The notes below the pieces were generated by a model, which had not been told where the DNA came from, ran no database searches, and worked only from the letters and a program-made list of their open reading frames with translations. Positions 7,928 to 19,246 of a DNA stretch of 64,000 nt are shown in pieces (position 1 is the first letter of the stretch; each line of letters starts with the position of its first letter). This DNA comes from Haloferax sp. Q22. Lineage in GTDB: Archaea > Halobacteriota > Halobacteria > Halobacteriales > Haloferacaceae. The DNA is taken from positions 1 through 64,000 of the forward strand of contig NZ_LOEP01000017.1 of the NCBI RefSeq assembly GCF_001482285.1, read 5' to 3'. Position numbers and translations under genes: made by a program.

Positions 7928-9329
7928 CATCCGTCTTTAGTTAAGCGAGAAACCGCGTGACTGCGGCGGCTTATCGAGGCATCTTTCGGAAAGAGTGAGG
8001 AAGCCGAGTCTGTGCACGACAACGGCTCCTCATCTCGGATTATGCGTCGGCTCACTACACTGTTTCCTTCCGAGTTCCTCAAAGAGCACGCCGAGGAACT
8101 CGGCGTGGTCGAACGTGACCGCAAGCTCCAGATTCCGGCCTTCGTCTGGGCATTTGTGTTCGGCTTCGCCGCAGGCGAAAGCCGAACACTCGCTGGCTTT
8201 AGACGATCTTACAACTCGACTGCCGACGAGACGATTTCACCGGGCGGCTTCTATCAGCGGTTGACGCCGGAGCTTGCGGAATACCTCCGCGACCTCGTCG
8301 AACATGGTCTCGACGAGGTCGCTGTTCCTAACGCCGTTGACGCTGATATCGACCGATTCAGAGATGTGATGATTGCTGATGGAACGGTGTTGCGGTTACA
8401 CGAGTTTCTTTCAGATCAGTTCGAAGCACGCCACGAGGAGCAGGCTGGAGCGAAGCTCCACCTGCTCCACAATGCCACTGAGCAGACGATTGAACGGATC
8501 GACGTGACCGACGAGAAAACACACGATAGCACGCTATTCAAGACCGGATCGTGGCTTGAGAACCGCCTCGTGTTGTTCGATCTTGCGTACTTCAAGTACC
8601 GCCGGTTTGTGCGGATCGACGAGAACGGCGGTTACTTCGTGAGCCGGCTGAAACAGAACGCAAACCCGGTGATTACGGCTGAATTACGGGAATGGCGCGG
8701 GCGCGCCATTCCCTTAGAGGGGAAGCAGCTCCGCGATGTTCTCGACGACCTCTCGCGGAAGTACATCGATGTAGAGGTGGAAGTAGAGTTCAAACGAGGA
8801 CCGTACAACGGGACGCGGTCGCTGGATACGAAGCGGTTCCGCGTCGTCGGCGTCCGCAACGAGGACGCCGACGACTACCATCTGTACGTGACAAATCTGT
8901 CGAGAGAGGAGTTCTTTCCGGCTGATTTAGCGCAGATCTACCGGTGTCGGTGGGAAGTTGAATTGCTGTTCCGTGAGTTGAAGACGCAGTACGAACTGGA
9001 TGAGTTCGACACGAGTAACGAGCACGTGGTGAAGATCTTGCTGTACGCAGCGTTGCTGTCACTGCTTGTGAGCCGTGATCTGTTGGATCTAGTCACTGAA
9101 CAGGCTGACGATGAGCTCGTGTTTCCGCCGGAACGCTGGGCGGCGACCTTCCGGTCGCACGCCCAGCTCATTCTCCACGAACTCGGTGAGCACCTCGGTT
9201 ATTCGCCACCGCCGCTGTTGGAGCGGCTGATCGAGGACGCACAGAAGATCCACAAGCAACGACCGATCTTACAAGAGACGCTCGCTACTGCTACGCAACC
9301 GAGGTGTGAGTCTTAACTAAAGACGAATG
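7928..9329 (+). mobile_element. ISH8-like insertion sequence (IS4 family), 1402 bp
   Basis: The boundaries are defined in the sequence. The 10-bp direct repeat CCCGGCAGAT occurs at 7918-7927 and 9330-9339, and the ends carry imperfect inverted repeats (CATCCGTCTTTAGTTAAG at the left; CATTCGTCTTTAGTTAAG on the opposite strand at the right). The enclosed 1402 bp holds one transposase gene. Length, duplication size and transposase type agree with what I know of the ISH8 group. Intact ends and an intact gene suggest a recent insertion. Confidence 0.93.
8042..9316 (+). CDS. ISH8-type transposase (IS4 family, DDE)
   Basis: About 424 residues from the ATG at 8042 (MRRLTTLFPSEFL), the start usual in this group; a GTG at 8012 would add ten residues. 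The DDE-type features are visible: first Asp in VMIADGTVLRLHE, second in LVLFDLAYFKYRRF, and the IS4 signature YRCRWEVELLFRELK near residue 310, carrying the catalytic Glu and the Y-(2)R-(3)E-(6)K pattern. No frameshift or internal stop. It mobilises the surrounding element by cut-and-paste transposition. Confidence 0.93.
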   Translation: MRRLTTLFPSEFLKEHAEELGVVERDRKLQIPAFVWAFVFGFAAGESRTLAGFRRSYNSTADETISPGGFYQRLTPELAEYLRDLVEHGLDEVAVPNAVDADIDRFRDVMIADGTVLRLHEFLSDQFEARHEEQAGAKLHLLHNATEQTIERIDVTDEKTHDSTLFKTGSWLENRLVLFDLAYFKYRRFVRIDENGGYFVSRLKQNANPVITAELREWRGRAIPLEGKQLRDVLDDLSRKYIDVEVEVEFKRGPYNGTRSLDTKRFRVVGVRNEDADDYHLYVTNLSREEFFPADLAQIYRCRWEVELLFRELKTQYELDEFDTSNEHVVKILLYAALLSLLVSRDLLDLVTEQADDELVFPPERWAATFRSHAQLILHELGEHLGYSPPPLLERLIEDAQKIHKQRPILQETLATATQPRCES

Positions 9330-9445
9330 CCCGGCAGATATGGCCACCGCAGTCATTCCAGAACATCCGGTTCACCCGGGTGTTGCTGAGTTCTACAAGG
9401 AACAAGACGTGTGGGATGACTCCTGGACCGTCGGCGACGAAGCGT

Positions 9446-9478
9446 AACGAAACCAAACTGACGGACGTTTCGTTTTTT
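9446..9478 (+). terminator. Hairpin with T-run after the TAXI gene
   Basis: An 8-bp perfect stem, AACGAAAC (9446-9453) with GTTTCGTT (9467-9474), continues into a run of six T (9473-9478). The left arm begins inside the TAXI stop codon. Archaeal termination depends mainly on T-runs, so this is a good candidate transcript end; the hairpin resembles a bacterial intrinsic terminator. Confidence 0.55.
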
Positions 9479-9784
9479 ATGATAGTCACCGATTGTACTT
9501 CGTACCTAGTATGTTCGTATATAAAGTTCCGTATTATGACACACTCGATGCTGATTGGCGGCCAGTATGGGGTCTCACTTCGCTGCGTTCGAAGACGGAT
9601 GGATGGACACGCGAACAACCGTAATGATTGTTGAGTGAATATGTGTGAGTATGACTCACACGAACACTACGTGTGTACGGCGAGACACGCGCGCCAATCC
9701 GAAGTGAGACTCCGAGTGTTCTGTTCCACATGGTGAAACTTTATATATAACCGTCGAGAATCGAGACTAACGGAAACACAAAAC
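9479..9784 (+). promoter_or_regulatory. Non-coding region with the iclR promoter
   Basis: A TATA element (TTTATATA, 9740-9747) with a purine-rich BRE-like GAAAC before it lies about 40 bases ahead of the IclR start codon. Upstream, GTCTCACTTCG near 9570 recurs as its reverse complement CGAAGTGAGAC near 9700, and a CACACGAACACTACGTGTGT-like inverted repeat lies between. These could be operator arms or chance; no gene was seen in this stretch. Confidence 0.45.
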
Positions 9785-10525
9785 ATGAAAACGACACACA
9801 AGCTGTTCAGGATTATCGAGGAACTACGAGACCGAAATGGGGCTCGAGTGTCGGAACTGGCGACCGAGTTAGAGCTGCCCAAGAGCACAGTTCACCGTCA
9901 CCTCAAGACACTTGAGGAACGAGAGTACGTGATGAAGACGGGAGATATCTACTATATCGGCTCCCGATTTCTTTACATCGGTATGGGTGTAAACAACCGT
10001 CACGATGCGTTCGCACAGATCGAACCGAAGGTCAAAGCACTCGCCGCAGAGACTGATGAACGCGCTCAGTTCATGATCGAAGAGCACGGCTATCTCGTGT
10101 ACATCTATCGCGAGACCGGAGAACACGCCGTTCAGACGAACACGCAGCTCGGAAAGCGAATGCCGATTCACGCGACTTCTGGCGGAAAAGCGATTCTCGC
10201 TCAACTGACCGATGACCAAATCTCTCGCATTATCGAGCGTCATGGGCTCCCAAAAGTCACCGAGAACACCATCACGGACGAAAACGAGCTCTACGACGAA
10301 CTACGCGAGATCAGAGACGAGGGCGTCAGTTTCAACGACCAAGAGTATATCAGCGGTCTCCGGTCCGTCTCAGTCCCAGTTCTCAAGCCGAACGGACAAC
10401 CGTTGGGTGCCATCGGTATCTCTGGTCCGCAGAATCGATTCAAAGGCGAATTCTACCGCGAAGAACTGCCAGACAAACTCCTGGGAGTCGTCAACGAGGT
10501 AGAACTCAATATGAAATATCAGTAG
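9785..10525 (+). CDS. IclR-family transcriptional regulator (tartrate/TRAP island)
   Basis: A 246-residue IclR protein. The winged helix-turn-helix covers residues 1-75, with the recognition-helix segment LPKSTVHRHLKTLEERE. The effector domain follows, with the conserved GGKAILAQL and ISGLRSVSVPVL blocks. It lies between the TAXI gene and the glycerate kinase and is the likely local regulator of the TRAP, dehydrogenase and kinase genes; IclR members usually sense a small organic acid from the pathway. A TTTACA-N10-TGTAAA palindrome lies within its coding sequence (9972-9993) and ATTACA-N10-TGTAAT lies 40 bases after its stop. Confidence 0.9.
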   Translation: MKTTHKLFRIIEELRDRNGARVSELATELELPKSTVHRHLKTLEEREYVMKTGDIYYIGSRFLYIGMGVNNRHDAFAQIEPKVKALAAETDERAQFMIEEHGYLVYIYRETGEHAVQTNTQLGKRMPIHATSGGKAILAQLTDDQISRIIERHGLPKVTENTITDENELYDELREIRDEGVSFNDQEYISGLRSVSVPVLKPNGQPLGAIGISGPQNRFKGEFYREELPDKLLGVVNEVELNMKYQ

Positions 10526-10564
10526 CACGACTGTCGTGCGAGTGAAGCGACGTTCGTGCCACAT

Positions 10565-10586
10565 ATTACAGACATAATATTGTAAT
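10565..10586. promoter_or_regulatory. Palindrome ATTACA-N10-TGTAAT (shared motif, copy 1)
   Basis: Perfect 6-bp arms separated by ten bases, 40 bases downstream of the IclR gene in the gap before the convergent glycerate kinase gene. The same arms and spacing recur at 24187-24208 and 26136-26156. The 3' flank GTAATCTTTTGC is identical to the one at 49761-49772. Function is not known: it may be a regulator site or a conserved 3'-end signal. Confidence 0.5.
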
Positions 10587-10785
10587 CTTTTGCAACATAG
10601 ACCACCAACAATTATTATATTCCGCAAAATGGAATTTTATATAGTACCTGTTGTTTCGTAGACACCCGCCGGCCGGCCCGATGCTGGGTCACGGTTGATA
10701 CATTCTCATGCGGCCCACGGCTCACGTAGGGAAAAACAGAACGTCGTATCTACACAGATAGTCAAGGCGAGTGCCTCGAGACGAC

Positions 10786-12114
10786 TCACGTCGACGTGAT
10801 CACCATTACACGAAGATCGTTTACGTTTGTCCCAGTCGGCCCCGAGCGAAGCAGTGCCCCAGCGGCCTCAAGGTGTGGATAGACGTCGTTTTGTGTGAGT
10901 CCAGTTCGTGCAGCCTCTCGGTCATCTAGTAGCTCGGCATCAACGAGTGCCCCAGCGGCGTCGGTGTTGCCGTCGATGCCATCGGTGTCAACCGCCCCAA
11001 CGACGACGCCTGGTGTCTCAAGTTCGAGTGCGGCACTCAACGCGAACTCTTGGTTTGGTCCGCCATGTCCGTCGCCCGAGACGGTTACTGTTGCTTCGCC
11101 GCCGGAAAGGACGACCGCCGGTGGCTCGACCGGTCGTTTCGCGGCGAGCGCTTCCTCTGCGAGACCGACGTGTACTTTCGCGATTTCGCTCGCTTCGCCT
11201 CGGACATGTGATGACAAGATCATCGGCTCGTACCCGTGTTCGTGAGCGACTTCAGCGGCACTCTCTAGCGCGGTTCCGTTATCTGCCAAGACGTGAACGT
11301 CCACACCAGCGAAGGCCGGGTGGTCTTCTGTAGGCGTTTCTGGGTGCTCTCCTTGGCAGCCGTCTTTGAGGTGGCGCACAACCGGTTCAGGCGGTTCGAT
11401 GTTGTAGCGGTCGAACACCGCTTGTGCGTCGTCGTATGTCGTCGGGTCCGGTGAGACGGGGCCGCTCGCCACTGCACCCAAATCGTTCCCGACGACATCG
11501 CTGAACACGAGCCCGATGACATCCGCTGGCGAGGCAGCGACCGCGAGACGACCTCCCTTGATTGCCGAGAGATGTTTTCGAACCGTATTGATCTCCCCAA
11601 TAGTCGCACCGGCCCTGAGAAGTGTCTCGGTGACTGCCTGTACGTTACTGAGGGTGAGCGCACCCGCGGGAGCAGGGAGAAGAGCGCTCCCCCCACCCGT
11701 CACGATGCTGAGCACGAGATCGTCTGTCGTCGCGTCCGACGCTAGTTCCAATAGCTCAGCCGTCCCTGAAACGGCGGACGCATCTGGAATCGGGTGAGAC
11801 CCCTCGACACAGCTGACCCTCGAGAGTGAAACAGGGTCGTCTGTTACGACCAGTCCGTCATCGATTCGGTCGGACAAGCACGTCTCGAGGGCTGCAGCGA
11901 CGTGACCAGCGGCGTTGCCACCACCCAACACGAGCAGGCGGTCGTAGTCGTCGAGGTCGTAGTCGTGTTCGCCGACGTGTAACGTGTTGTCTACCACCGA
12001 AACAGTCTGTTCGATAACCGACTGCGGGTGTGCAGCGCGAATCCCCGCCTCGAGGCAGTCGAGTACAAGTTCGTGTTCGGATGTGGCTGCAAGGGCAGCC
12101 TTGTTTGCAAACAT
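10786..12114 (-). CDS. Glycerate 2-kinase, MOFRL family (TtuD/GckA-like)
   Basis: A 442-residue type II glycerate kinase that phosphorylates D-glycerate to 2-phosphoglycerate with ATP. Visible are the N-terminal LVLGGGNAAGHVAAAL, the nucleotide/substrate loop VTGGGSALLPAP, the VFSDVVGNDLGAVASGPVSPD block, and the family-defining C-terminal GPTGTNVNDL at residues 425-434 (MOFRL domain). Length is normal. In Agrobacterium vitis the tartrate genes pair a TtuC dehydrogenase with a TtuD protein of this family; here a TtuC-like dehydrogenase lies 4 kb away in the same island. It stands alone on the minus strand, convergent with iclR. Confidence 0.92.
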   Translation of the reverse strand: MFANKAALAATSEHELVLDCLEAGIRAAHPQSVIEQTVSVVDNTLHVGEHDYDLDDYDRLLVLGGGNAAGHVAAALETCLSDRIDDGLVVTDDPVSLSRVSCVEGSHPIPDASAVSGTAELLELASDATTDDLVLSIVTGGGSALLPAPAGALTLSNVQAVTETLLRAGATIGEINTVRKHLSAIKGGRLAVAASPADVIGLVFSDVVGNDLGAVASGPVSPDPTTYDDAQAVFDRYNIEPPEPVVRHLKDGCQGEHPETPTEDHPAFAGVDVHVLADNGTALESAAEVAHEHGYEPMILSSHVRGEASEIAKVHVGLAEEALAAKRPVEPPAVVLSGGEATVTVSGDGHGGPNQEFALSAALELETPGVVVGAVDTDGIDGNTDAAGALVDAELLDDREAARTGLTQNDVYPHLEAAGALLRSGPTGTNVNDLRVMVITST

Positions 12115-12619
12115 CGGTCGATACTCTTAACCACGAACTCAAAAATGTACTGGCGTTTCGTGTCTCGTGTTGATGGACAGCTGCGCGACGTTGTCGTGTT
12201 TTCACAAGCCTATTCTCTCTCGCTACGAGATAGTAACTGCATCTATCAATATTGGAAATAAATAACAATATGGATACTAGTTTTCAGGTCTGGGTCAGTC
12301 AAACCCAGGAGAACGTAGTTGTCACCATATGTCTCGGAATGCCTCCAATAAGATACATGTTTACACTTCAAATAAGCTATCTCAACTATTTTTACCGTTA
12401 TTTATTTTCTTATAGTGTTTCACATCGACAGTCGTCCCAGATAATGGAGCGAAAATGGATTACACTAGTGTTGGAGTATTGTATTAATATGTGTCAATTA
12501 CCTCGGGGCAAACCATGCTCGAAGAGCGATAATAATCGACAAAAAGCACAAAACTAGCGTGTGGCTCATCTGCTCAGCACAGCAGAACGACAAACGATTT
12601 CAGCCCACGCCGAGCAGAT
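12115..12619. other. AT-rich intergenic region, right edge of the island
   Basis: About 500 bases with no convincing gene; short frames here look AT-rich and random. CAATATTG (12248-12255) is an 8-bp palindrome upstream of the glycerate kinase and shares AATATTGGAA with the TAXI promoter. CTGGGT-N7-ACCCAG (12290-12308) is a clean 6-bp hairpin. Base composition changes sharply to high GC at the MFS gene. Confidence 0.45.
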
Positions 12620-13870
<1,251 letters not shown>

Positions 13871-13884
13871 CGTTGGGGGTTCGG

Positions 13885-15536
<1,652 letters not shown>

Positions 15537-15759
15537 CAGCTATGCATACTATCATGGTCGGACGGCTTAAAAATTGCGTTGGAACCCCGTCTATGTCATC
15601 GACGGCGGTTGAATACTGTTGGTCGGCTTCATCCCCGCCCTGAAAGGCGAGGCTTTCGCCTCGAATTTTTTCGTAAGCCCACCGTTGCGTCGTGTTTTTT
15701 TACCCGTGACTGCCGCGCCGTCGCCACGCCTATTTATATATTAACTATCCAGTCACGTT

Positions 15760-15936
15760 ATGTATGAGGGGAACGGACGAGTAGGTATGGCCCGCGCAGT
15801 CAATCCCGTTCGAACCGACTACTCGAACATTCAGATGGGGCTGATGGGAACGCTCATCGTCGCTGGAATCGCGGTGCTGATGATTCCGTTCACGCCGTTC
15901 ATCCTCCTCGGTCTGGTGTGGAGAGCGCTCCACTAA
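15760..15936 (+). CDS. Small membrane protein, 58 residues
   Basis: An ATG at 15760 lies about 24 bases after a TATA-like TATTTATATA (15731-15740), fitting a leaderless start; a second in-frame ATG at 15787 is possible. The product has a charged N-terminus with RTDYSNIQ, then one long or two short hydrophobic segments (MGLMGTLIVAGIAVLM, then TPFILLGLVW) and a short tail. It resembles the many tiny membrane proteins of haloarchaea with no known function. Codon usage looks native. Confidence 0.6.
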   Translation: MYEGNGRVGMARAVNPVRTDYSNIQMGLMGTLIVAGIAVLMIPFTPFILLGLVWRALH

Positions 15937-16499
15937 CGCGTCGCCACGCCACAAGACCCCACTTCAGCACGTGTTTTTCTGACCACGTTGACCGCCGAGC
16001 GACACCAGCCCGCCGGCCGCGACGAACGACACGACCACCGAGTAGTCGTCGCCCTGACCGACGACCCGACGACAAACAATATTTTTTAGACATACATATA
16101 AGATATCTAGAAAATTAGGTATCGTCGGTGTAGAGATAGATATTCAGAAACCCCGATTGGTGCGTTCGAAGCCAACGATACGCTCAGTTTCCTATATCGA
16201 AACGCCAAATCGCGGTTCCTGACCGTCTAAAATCTAAAACAGCGTTTAACGCCACTTTCAGCGCGTCATTCCGGAATATATCGCGCGCTCATAGACTGTC
16301 CGCTGAAATCATAGAATATCTGAATACTAACAGAATTTATAAATTTTCTGTCTAAGAATCGGCTGGGAACCGAACCGATTCCGTGAGGCCGCTTCCCTCT
16401 GCGGTCGAAGCACCGACGCGACTGCAGACGGCTTTGTAGTCACTCGTCGCGCCCACCACGTCGTCGAGCGCCGGGTCGACCACGAGTCCGAGCGGTCGT
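15937..16499. other. Intergenic region before ptsH, no gene seen
   Basis: About 560 bases. The centre (16080-16350) is AT-rich with no convincing frame; GC-rich frames on either side are short and lack family resemblance. It may hold the 3' UTR of ptsH. No repeat of note was found. Confidence 0.4.
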
Positions 16500-16781
16500 C
16501 TACGTACCGAGGTCGAAGTCGTTCTGGACGAGTTCGACGAGTCGCTCGACGGCCTGTTCGCCGTCGCTGCCGTCGGCGGTGATGACGATTTCCTCGTCCG
16601 GGCCGACGCCGAGCGAGAGAACGGCGATGCTGCTTTTGGCGTCTACTTCCGTCTCCCCGCCGGCTTTCCGCACGGAGATGTCCGTCTCGAACTTCGACGC
16701 CGTCTGGACGAACATCGACGCGGGGCGCGCGTGGAGACCGGTCTCGTGCTCTACGACTACTGTCGCTGATTTCGCTGCCAT
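16500..16781 (-). CDS. ptsH: HPr phosphocarrier protein of a PTS
   Basis: About 93 residues. The phosphorylated His lies in TGLHARPASMF (His17 from this start, equivalent to His15 of bacterial HPr), and the Ser46-like region is KSSIAVLSLGV. It accepts phosphate from EI (16911-18593) and passes it to EIIA. The ATG at 16781 lies about 30 bases after an AT-rich TTTAG element; an ATG at 16793 would add four residues. It is divergent from ptsI with a gap of 130 bases. Few archaea other than haloarchaea are known to carry complete PTS systems. Confidence 0.93.
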   Translation of the reverse strand: MAAKSATVVVEHETGLHARPASMFVQTASKFETDISVRKAGGETEVDAKSSIAVLSLGVGPDEEIVITADGSDGEQAVERLVELVQNDFDLGT

Positions 16782-16910
16782 CCGTGCGACCATTTCCCAC
16801 GCCGGTACTAAAGGCTTTACCGCTTGGAGAGGGTTTTTGCCGGCGGACGCGGACTAGACGCGTGCGATGTTCGCAAGCCCAGCGTATTCAGCGATAGCTA
16901 CGAGGGACCG

Positions 16911-18593
16911 ATGAGCGACCGCCGAATCTCAGGCGTCGGGGTGACGCCGCTACTCGGTGTCGGCACGGTCGTCCAGTACGATTCGACGGTCAACCTCGAC
17001 GACGACGAGCGGTCGGCGGCCGACCCCGAGACCGAACGTCGGCGGTTCGAAGAGGCACGAGAGACGGCGGCGGACGAACTCGCTCGCGAGCGCTCTCGGA
17101 CGGCCGAGCGCGTCGGCGCGGACGAAGCGGAGATATTCGACGCACACCAGCAGTTCCTCGCCGACCCGCAGATTACCGACGGCGTCGAAACCGCAATCAA
17201 CGAAGACGGCGTCACCGCCGAGCGCGCCGTCTCGCGGGCGTTCGAAGACCCGATCGCCACCTTCGAGGACGCGGATGGGATGTTCGCCGAGCGCGCGGAC
17301 GACCTCCGCGACGTCCGCGACCGACTGCTCCGCATTCTGCTCGACCGCGACCGAGTCGACCTCTCGGCGCTCCCTGAGGGGACGGTGCTCGTCGCCGAAC
17401 GACTCACGCCCAGCGACACCGCGCAGTTAGACCCCGACGCGGTCGCGGGGTTCGTCACGGTCGAGGGCGGGCGCACGTCCCACGCCGCCATCATGGCCCG
17501 GTCGCTTGCGATTCCGGCGGTCGTCGGCGTCGACCCCGACGCGCTCGACCTCGCCGATGGGACACGGCTCGTCGTCGACGGGACCACGGGTGACGTGACC
17601 GTCGACCCGGACGCCGATGCCGTCGCCGCGGCGCGGGAATCGGACGGTGCGACGGTCCGACACGACCCCGTCACGACGGCCGATGGGCGGCACGTCGAAG
17701 TCGCCGCGAACGTCGGAACACCGCGGGAAGCGGTGGCGGCCGGCGAGCGCGGTGCGGACGGCGTCGGGCTCTTTCGAACGGAGTTCCTCTTTCTCGACCG
17801 GGAGGCGCCGCCGGACGAAGACGAGCAGTACGAAGCGCTCACCGAGGTGTGCGAGGCGTTCGACGGGTCGCGCGTGGTCGTCCGAACGCTCGACATCGGG
17901 GGCGACAAGCCGATTCCGTACGTCGACTCCGACCCCGGCGACAACCCGTTCCTCGGCGTTCGTGGCGTCCGGTTCGCACCGGGCGAGCGACCCGAGCTGT
18001 TCGAAGAACACGTCCGCGCGATTCTGCGCGCGGCCGCCGGGCCGGCGCAGCTCGCCGTGATGTTCCCGCTGGTGTCGACAGTCACCGAACTCGACGCGCT
18101 CCTCGACGAAGTGAACGCAATCGCCGTGGAACTGGACGACGCGGGCGTCGACTACGCGGTTCCTGAACTCGGCGCGATGGTCGAGACGCCGGCGTCGGTC
18201 TTTCTCGCCCGCGAGTTCGCCGAGCGCCTCGACTTCCTCAGTATCGGGACGAACGATCTCACGCAGTACGTGATGGCCGCGGCCCGCGACGACGACCGCG
18301 TCGCCTCGTTACACGACCCGCTGCACCCGCCGGTCCTCCGCGCCATCGCGCGGACGGTCGAGGCCGCCCACGAAGGCGACGCCTGGGTCGGCATGTGCGG
18401 CGAGATGGCCGGTGACCCGGACCTCACCGAACTGCTCGTCGGACTCGGCCTCGACGAGCTGAGCATGAGCGCCGTGACGATTCCCGACGTGAAAGCGGGC
18501 GTCCGGGCCGTCGACGACGAGTCGGCGGCGGCGCTCGCCGAGACAGCCCTCCGCGCCGAGACCCGCGAGGACGTTCGGGCGCTCATCGACTGA
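16911..18593 (+). CDS. ptsI: Phosphoenolpyruvate-protein phosphotransferase, EI of PTS
   Basis: 560 residues, the normal EI length. Domains in order: HPr-binding/N-terminal domain, the phosphohistidine domain with His191 in GGRTSHAAIMARS, and the PEP-binding TIM barrel containing GVGLFRTEFLFLDR, LDIGGDKPIPY, GANPFLG-like DNPFLGVRG, the SIGTNDLTQY motif and the active-site Cys in GMCGEMAGDP. It transfers phosphate from PEP to HPr in the cytosol. The start MSDRRISGVGV was chosen; upstream in-frame residues are not conserved-looking. It is convergent with the EIIA gene. Confidence 0.95.
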   Translation: MSDRRISGVGVTPLLGVGTVVQYDSTVNLDDDERSAADPETERRRFEEARETAADELARERSRTAERVGADEAEIFDAHQQFLADPQITDGVETAINEDGVTAERAVSRAFEDPIATFEDADGMFAERADDLRDVRDRLLRILLDRDRVDLSALPEGTVLVAERLTPSDTAQLDPDAVAGFVTVEGGRTSHAAIMARSLAIPAVVGVDPDALDLADGTRLVVDGTTGDVTVDPDADAVAAARESDGATVRHDPVTTADGRHVEVAANVGTPREAVAAGERGADGVGLFRTEFLFLDREAPPDEDEQYEALTEVCEAFDGSRVVVRTLDIGGDKPIPYVDSDPGDNPFLGVRGVRFAPGERPELFEEHVRAILRAAAGPAQLAVMFPLVSTVTELDALLDEVNAIAVELDDAGVDYAVPELGAMVETPASVFLAREFAERLDFLSIGTNDLTQYVMAAARDDDRVASLHDPLHPPVLRAIARTVEAAHEGDAWVGMCGEMAGDPDLTELLVGLGLDELSMSAVTIPDVKAGVRAVDDESAAALAETALRAETREDVRALID

Positions 18594-18657
18594 GGGTCGG
18601 AAGACCGGCCGCTCGTCCGAGATGAAGCGGACCCCACGGCGTGTTCTTTCAGTTCGT

Positions 18658-19119
18658 TCAGCCGTCGAAATCCACACAGCGCTCGACGACGAGGTCGAGC
18701 AGCCCGTCGGCGTCGCGGCGCTTCGTCAACTCGGCGAACTCCTCGGCCTGGAAGAGCTTCGCGAGGTTCGAGAGGAACGACGAGTAGCCGTCGGTGTCTG
18801 TCACGAGAAGCAACACGACGACTTCGGCCTCGACGCGCTCGTCGGGGTTGTCCATGCTTCGGAAGGCGACCGACTCGCCCGCGGGCGGCAGTCCGAGGAG
18901 CACGGCCTGTTCTGTGACGTGGTCGGGGTCGGCGTGGGGGATGGCGATGCCGAACCCCATCGTCGGGATGTCGAGTCCCGTCGGGTAGTCGGCTTCGCGT
19001 TCCAAAAGGGCGTCCGCGTAGCTCTCGTCGGCCCAGCCTTGGTCGTAGGCGTACGCGCCGAGTTCTGTGAGGACCGCTTCGTCCGTCTCGCCAGTCAGTT
19101 CGAGGCTTTCGGTTCGCAT
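18658..19119 (-). CDS. PTS EIIA component (fructose/mannitol/galactitol type)
   Basis: 153 residues of the PTS EIIA-2 fold. The phosphorylated His is H62 in the characteristic GFGIAIPHADPDH loop, and the ADALLEREADYPTGL segment before it is typical of the family. It relays phosphate from HPr to EIIB. It is the last gene of the minus-strand PTS operon, 127 bases after EIIC. Confidence 0.92.
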   Translation of the reverse strand: MRTESLELTGETDEAVLTELGAYAYDQGWADESYADALLEREADYPTGLDIPTMGFGIAIPHADPDHVTEQAVLLGLPPAGESVAFRSMDNPDERVEAEVVVLLLVTDTDGYSSFLSNLAKLFQAEEFAELTKRRDADGLLDLVVERCVDFDG

Positions 19120-19246
19120 CGATGAGTCGTACGCGGGTCTCCGAGAAAAGTGTTGGTGCCGGTTCGCCGTCGGTGCCGCGAACCGCGGCGGCTCGTCGCG
19201 GCCGAGTCGCGAACGCCGACGGGAGACTGTAACTGTAACTGCGCGG

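Larger units (their letters stand above)
6896..9447 (+). pseudogene. TAXI-family TRAP solute-binding lipoprotein, split by an ISH8-like insertion
   Basis: The 5' part (6896-7927) encodes 344 residues: a Tat-type signal (RTRRSILKAA), lipobox ITGC, a long Ser/Gly/Asp linker, and a TAXI binding domain (LRMGGSSQGS, GNVANMYQYDQGNIP, PGFGTRLLTEEVM). After the insertion, skipping one copy of the 10-bp target duplication, the frame resumes exactly at 9340 (MATAVIPEHPVHPG) and stops at 9447, giving an intact protein of about 379 residues on reconstruction. The insertion appends a few IS-derived residues and truncates the last ~35 native residues. Whether the shortened protein still binds ligand is unknown. 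It should capture an organic acid for the permease at 3034-5013. Confidence 0.9.
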
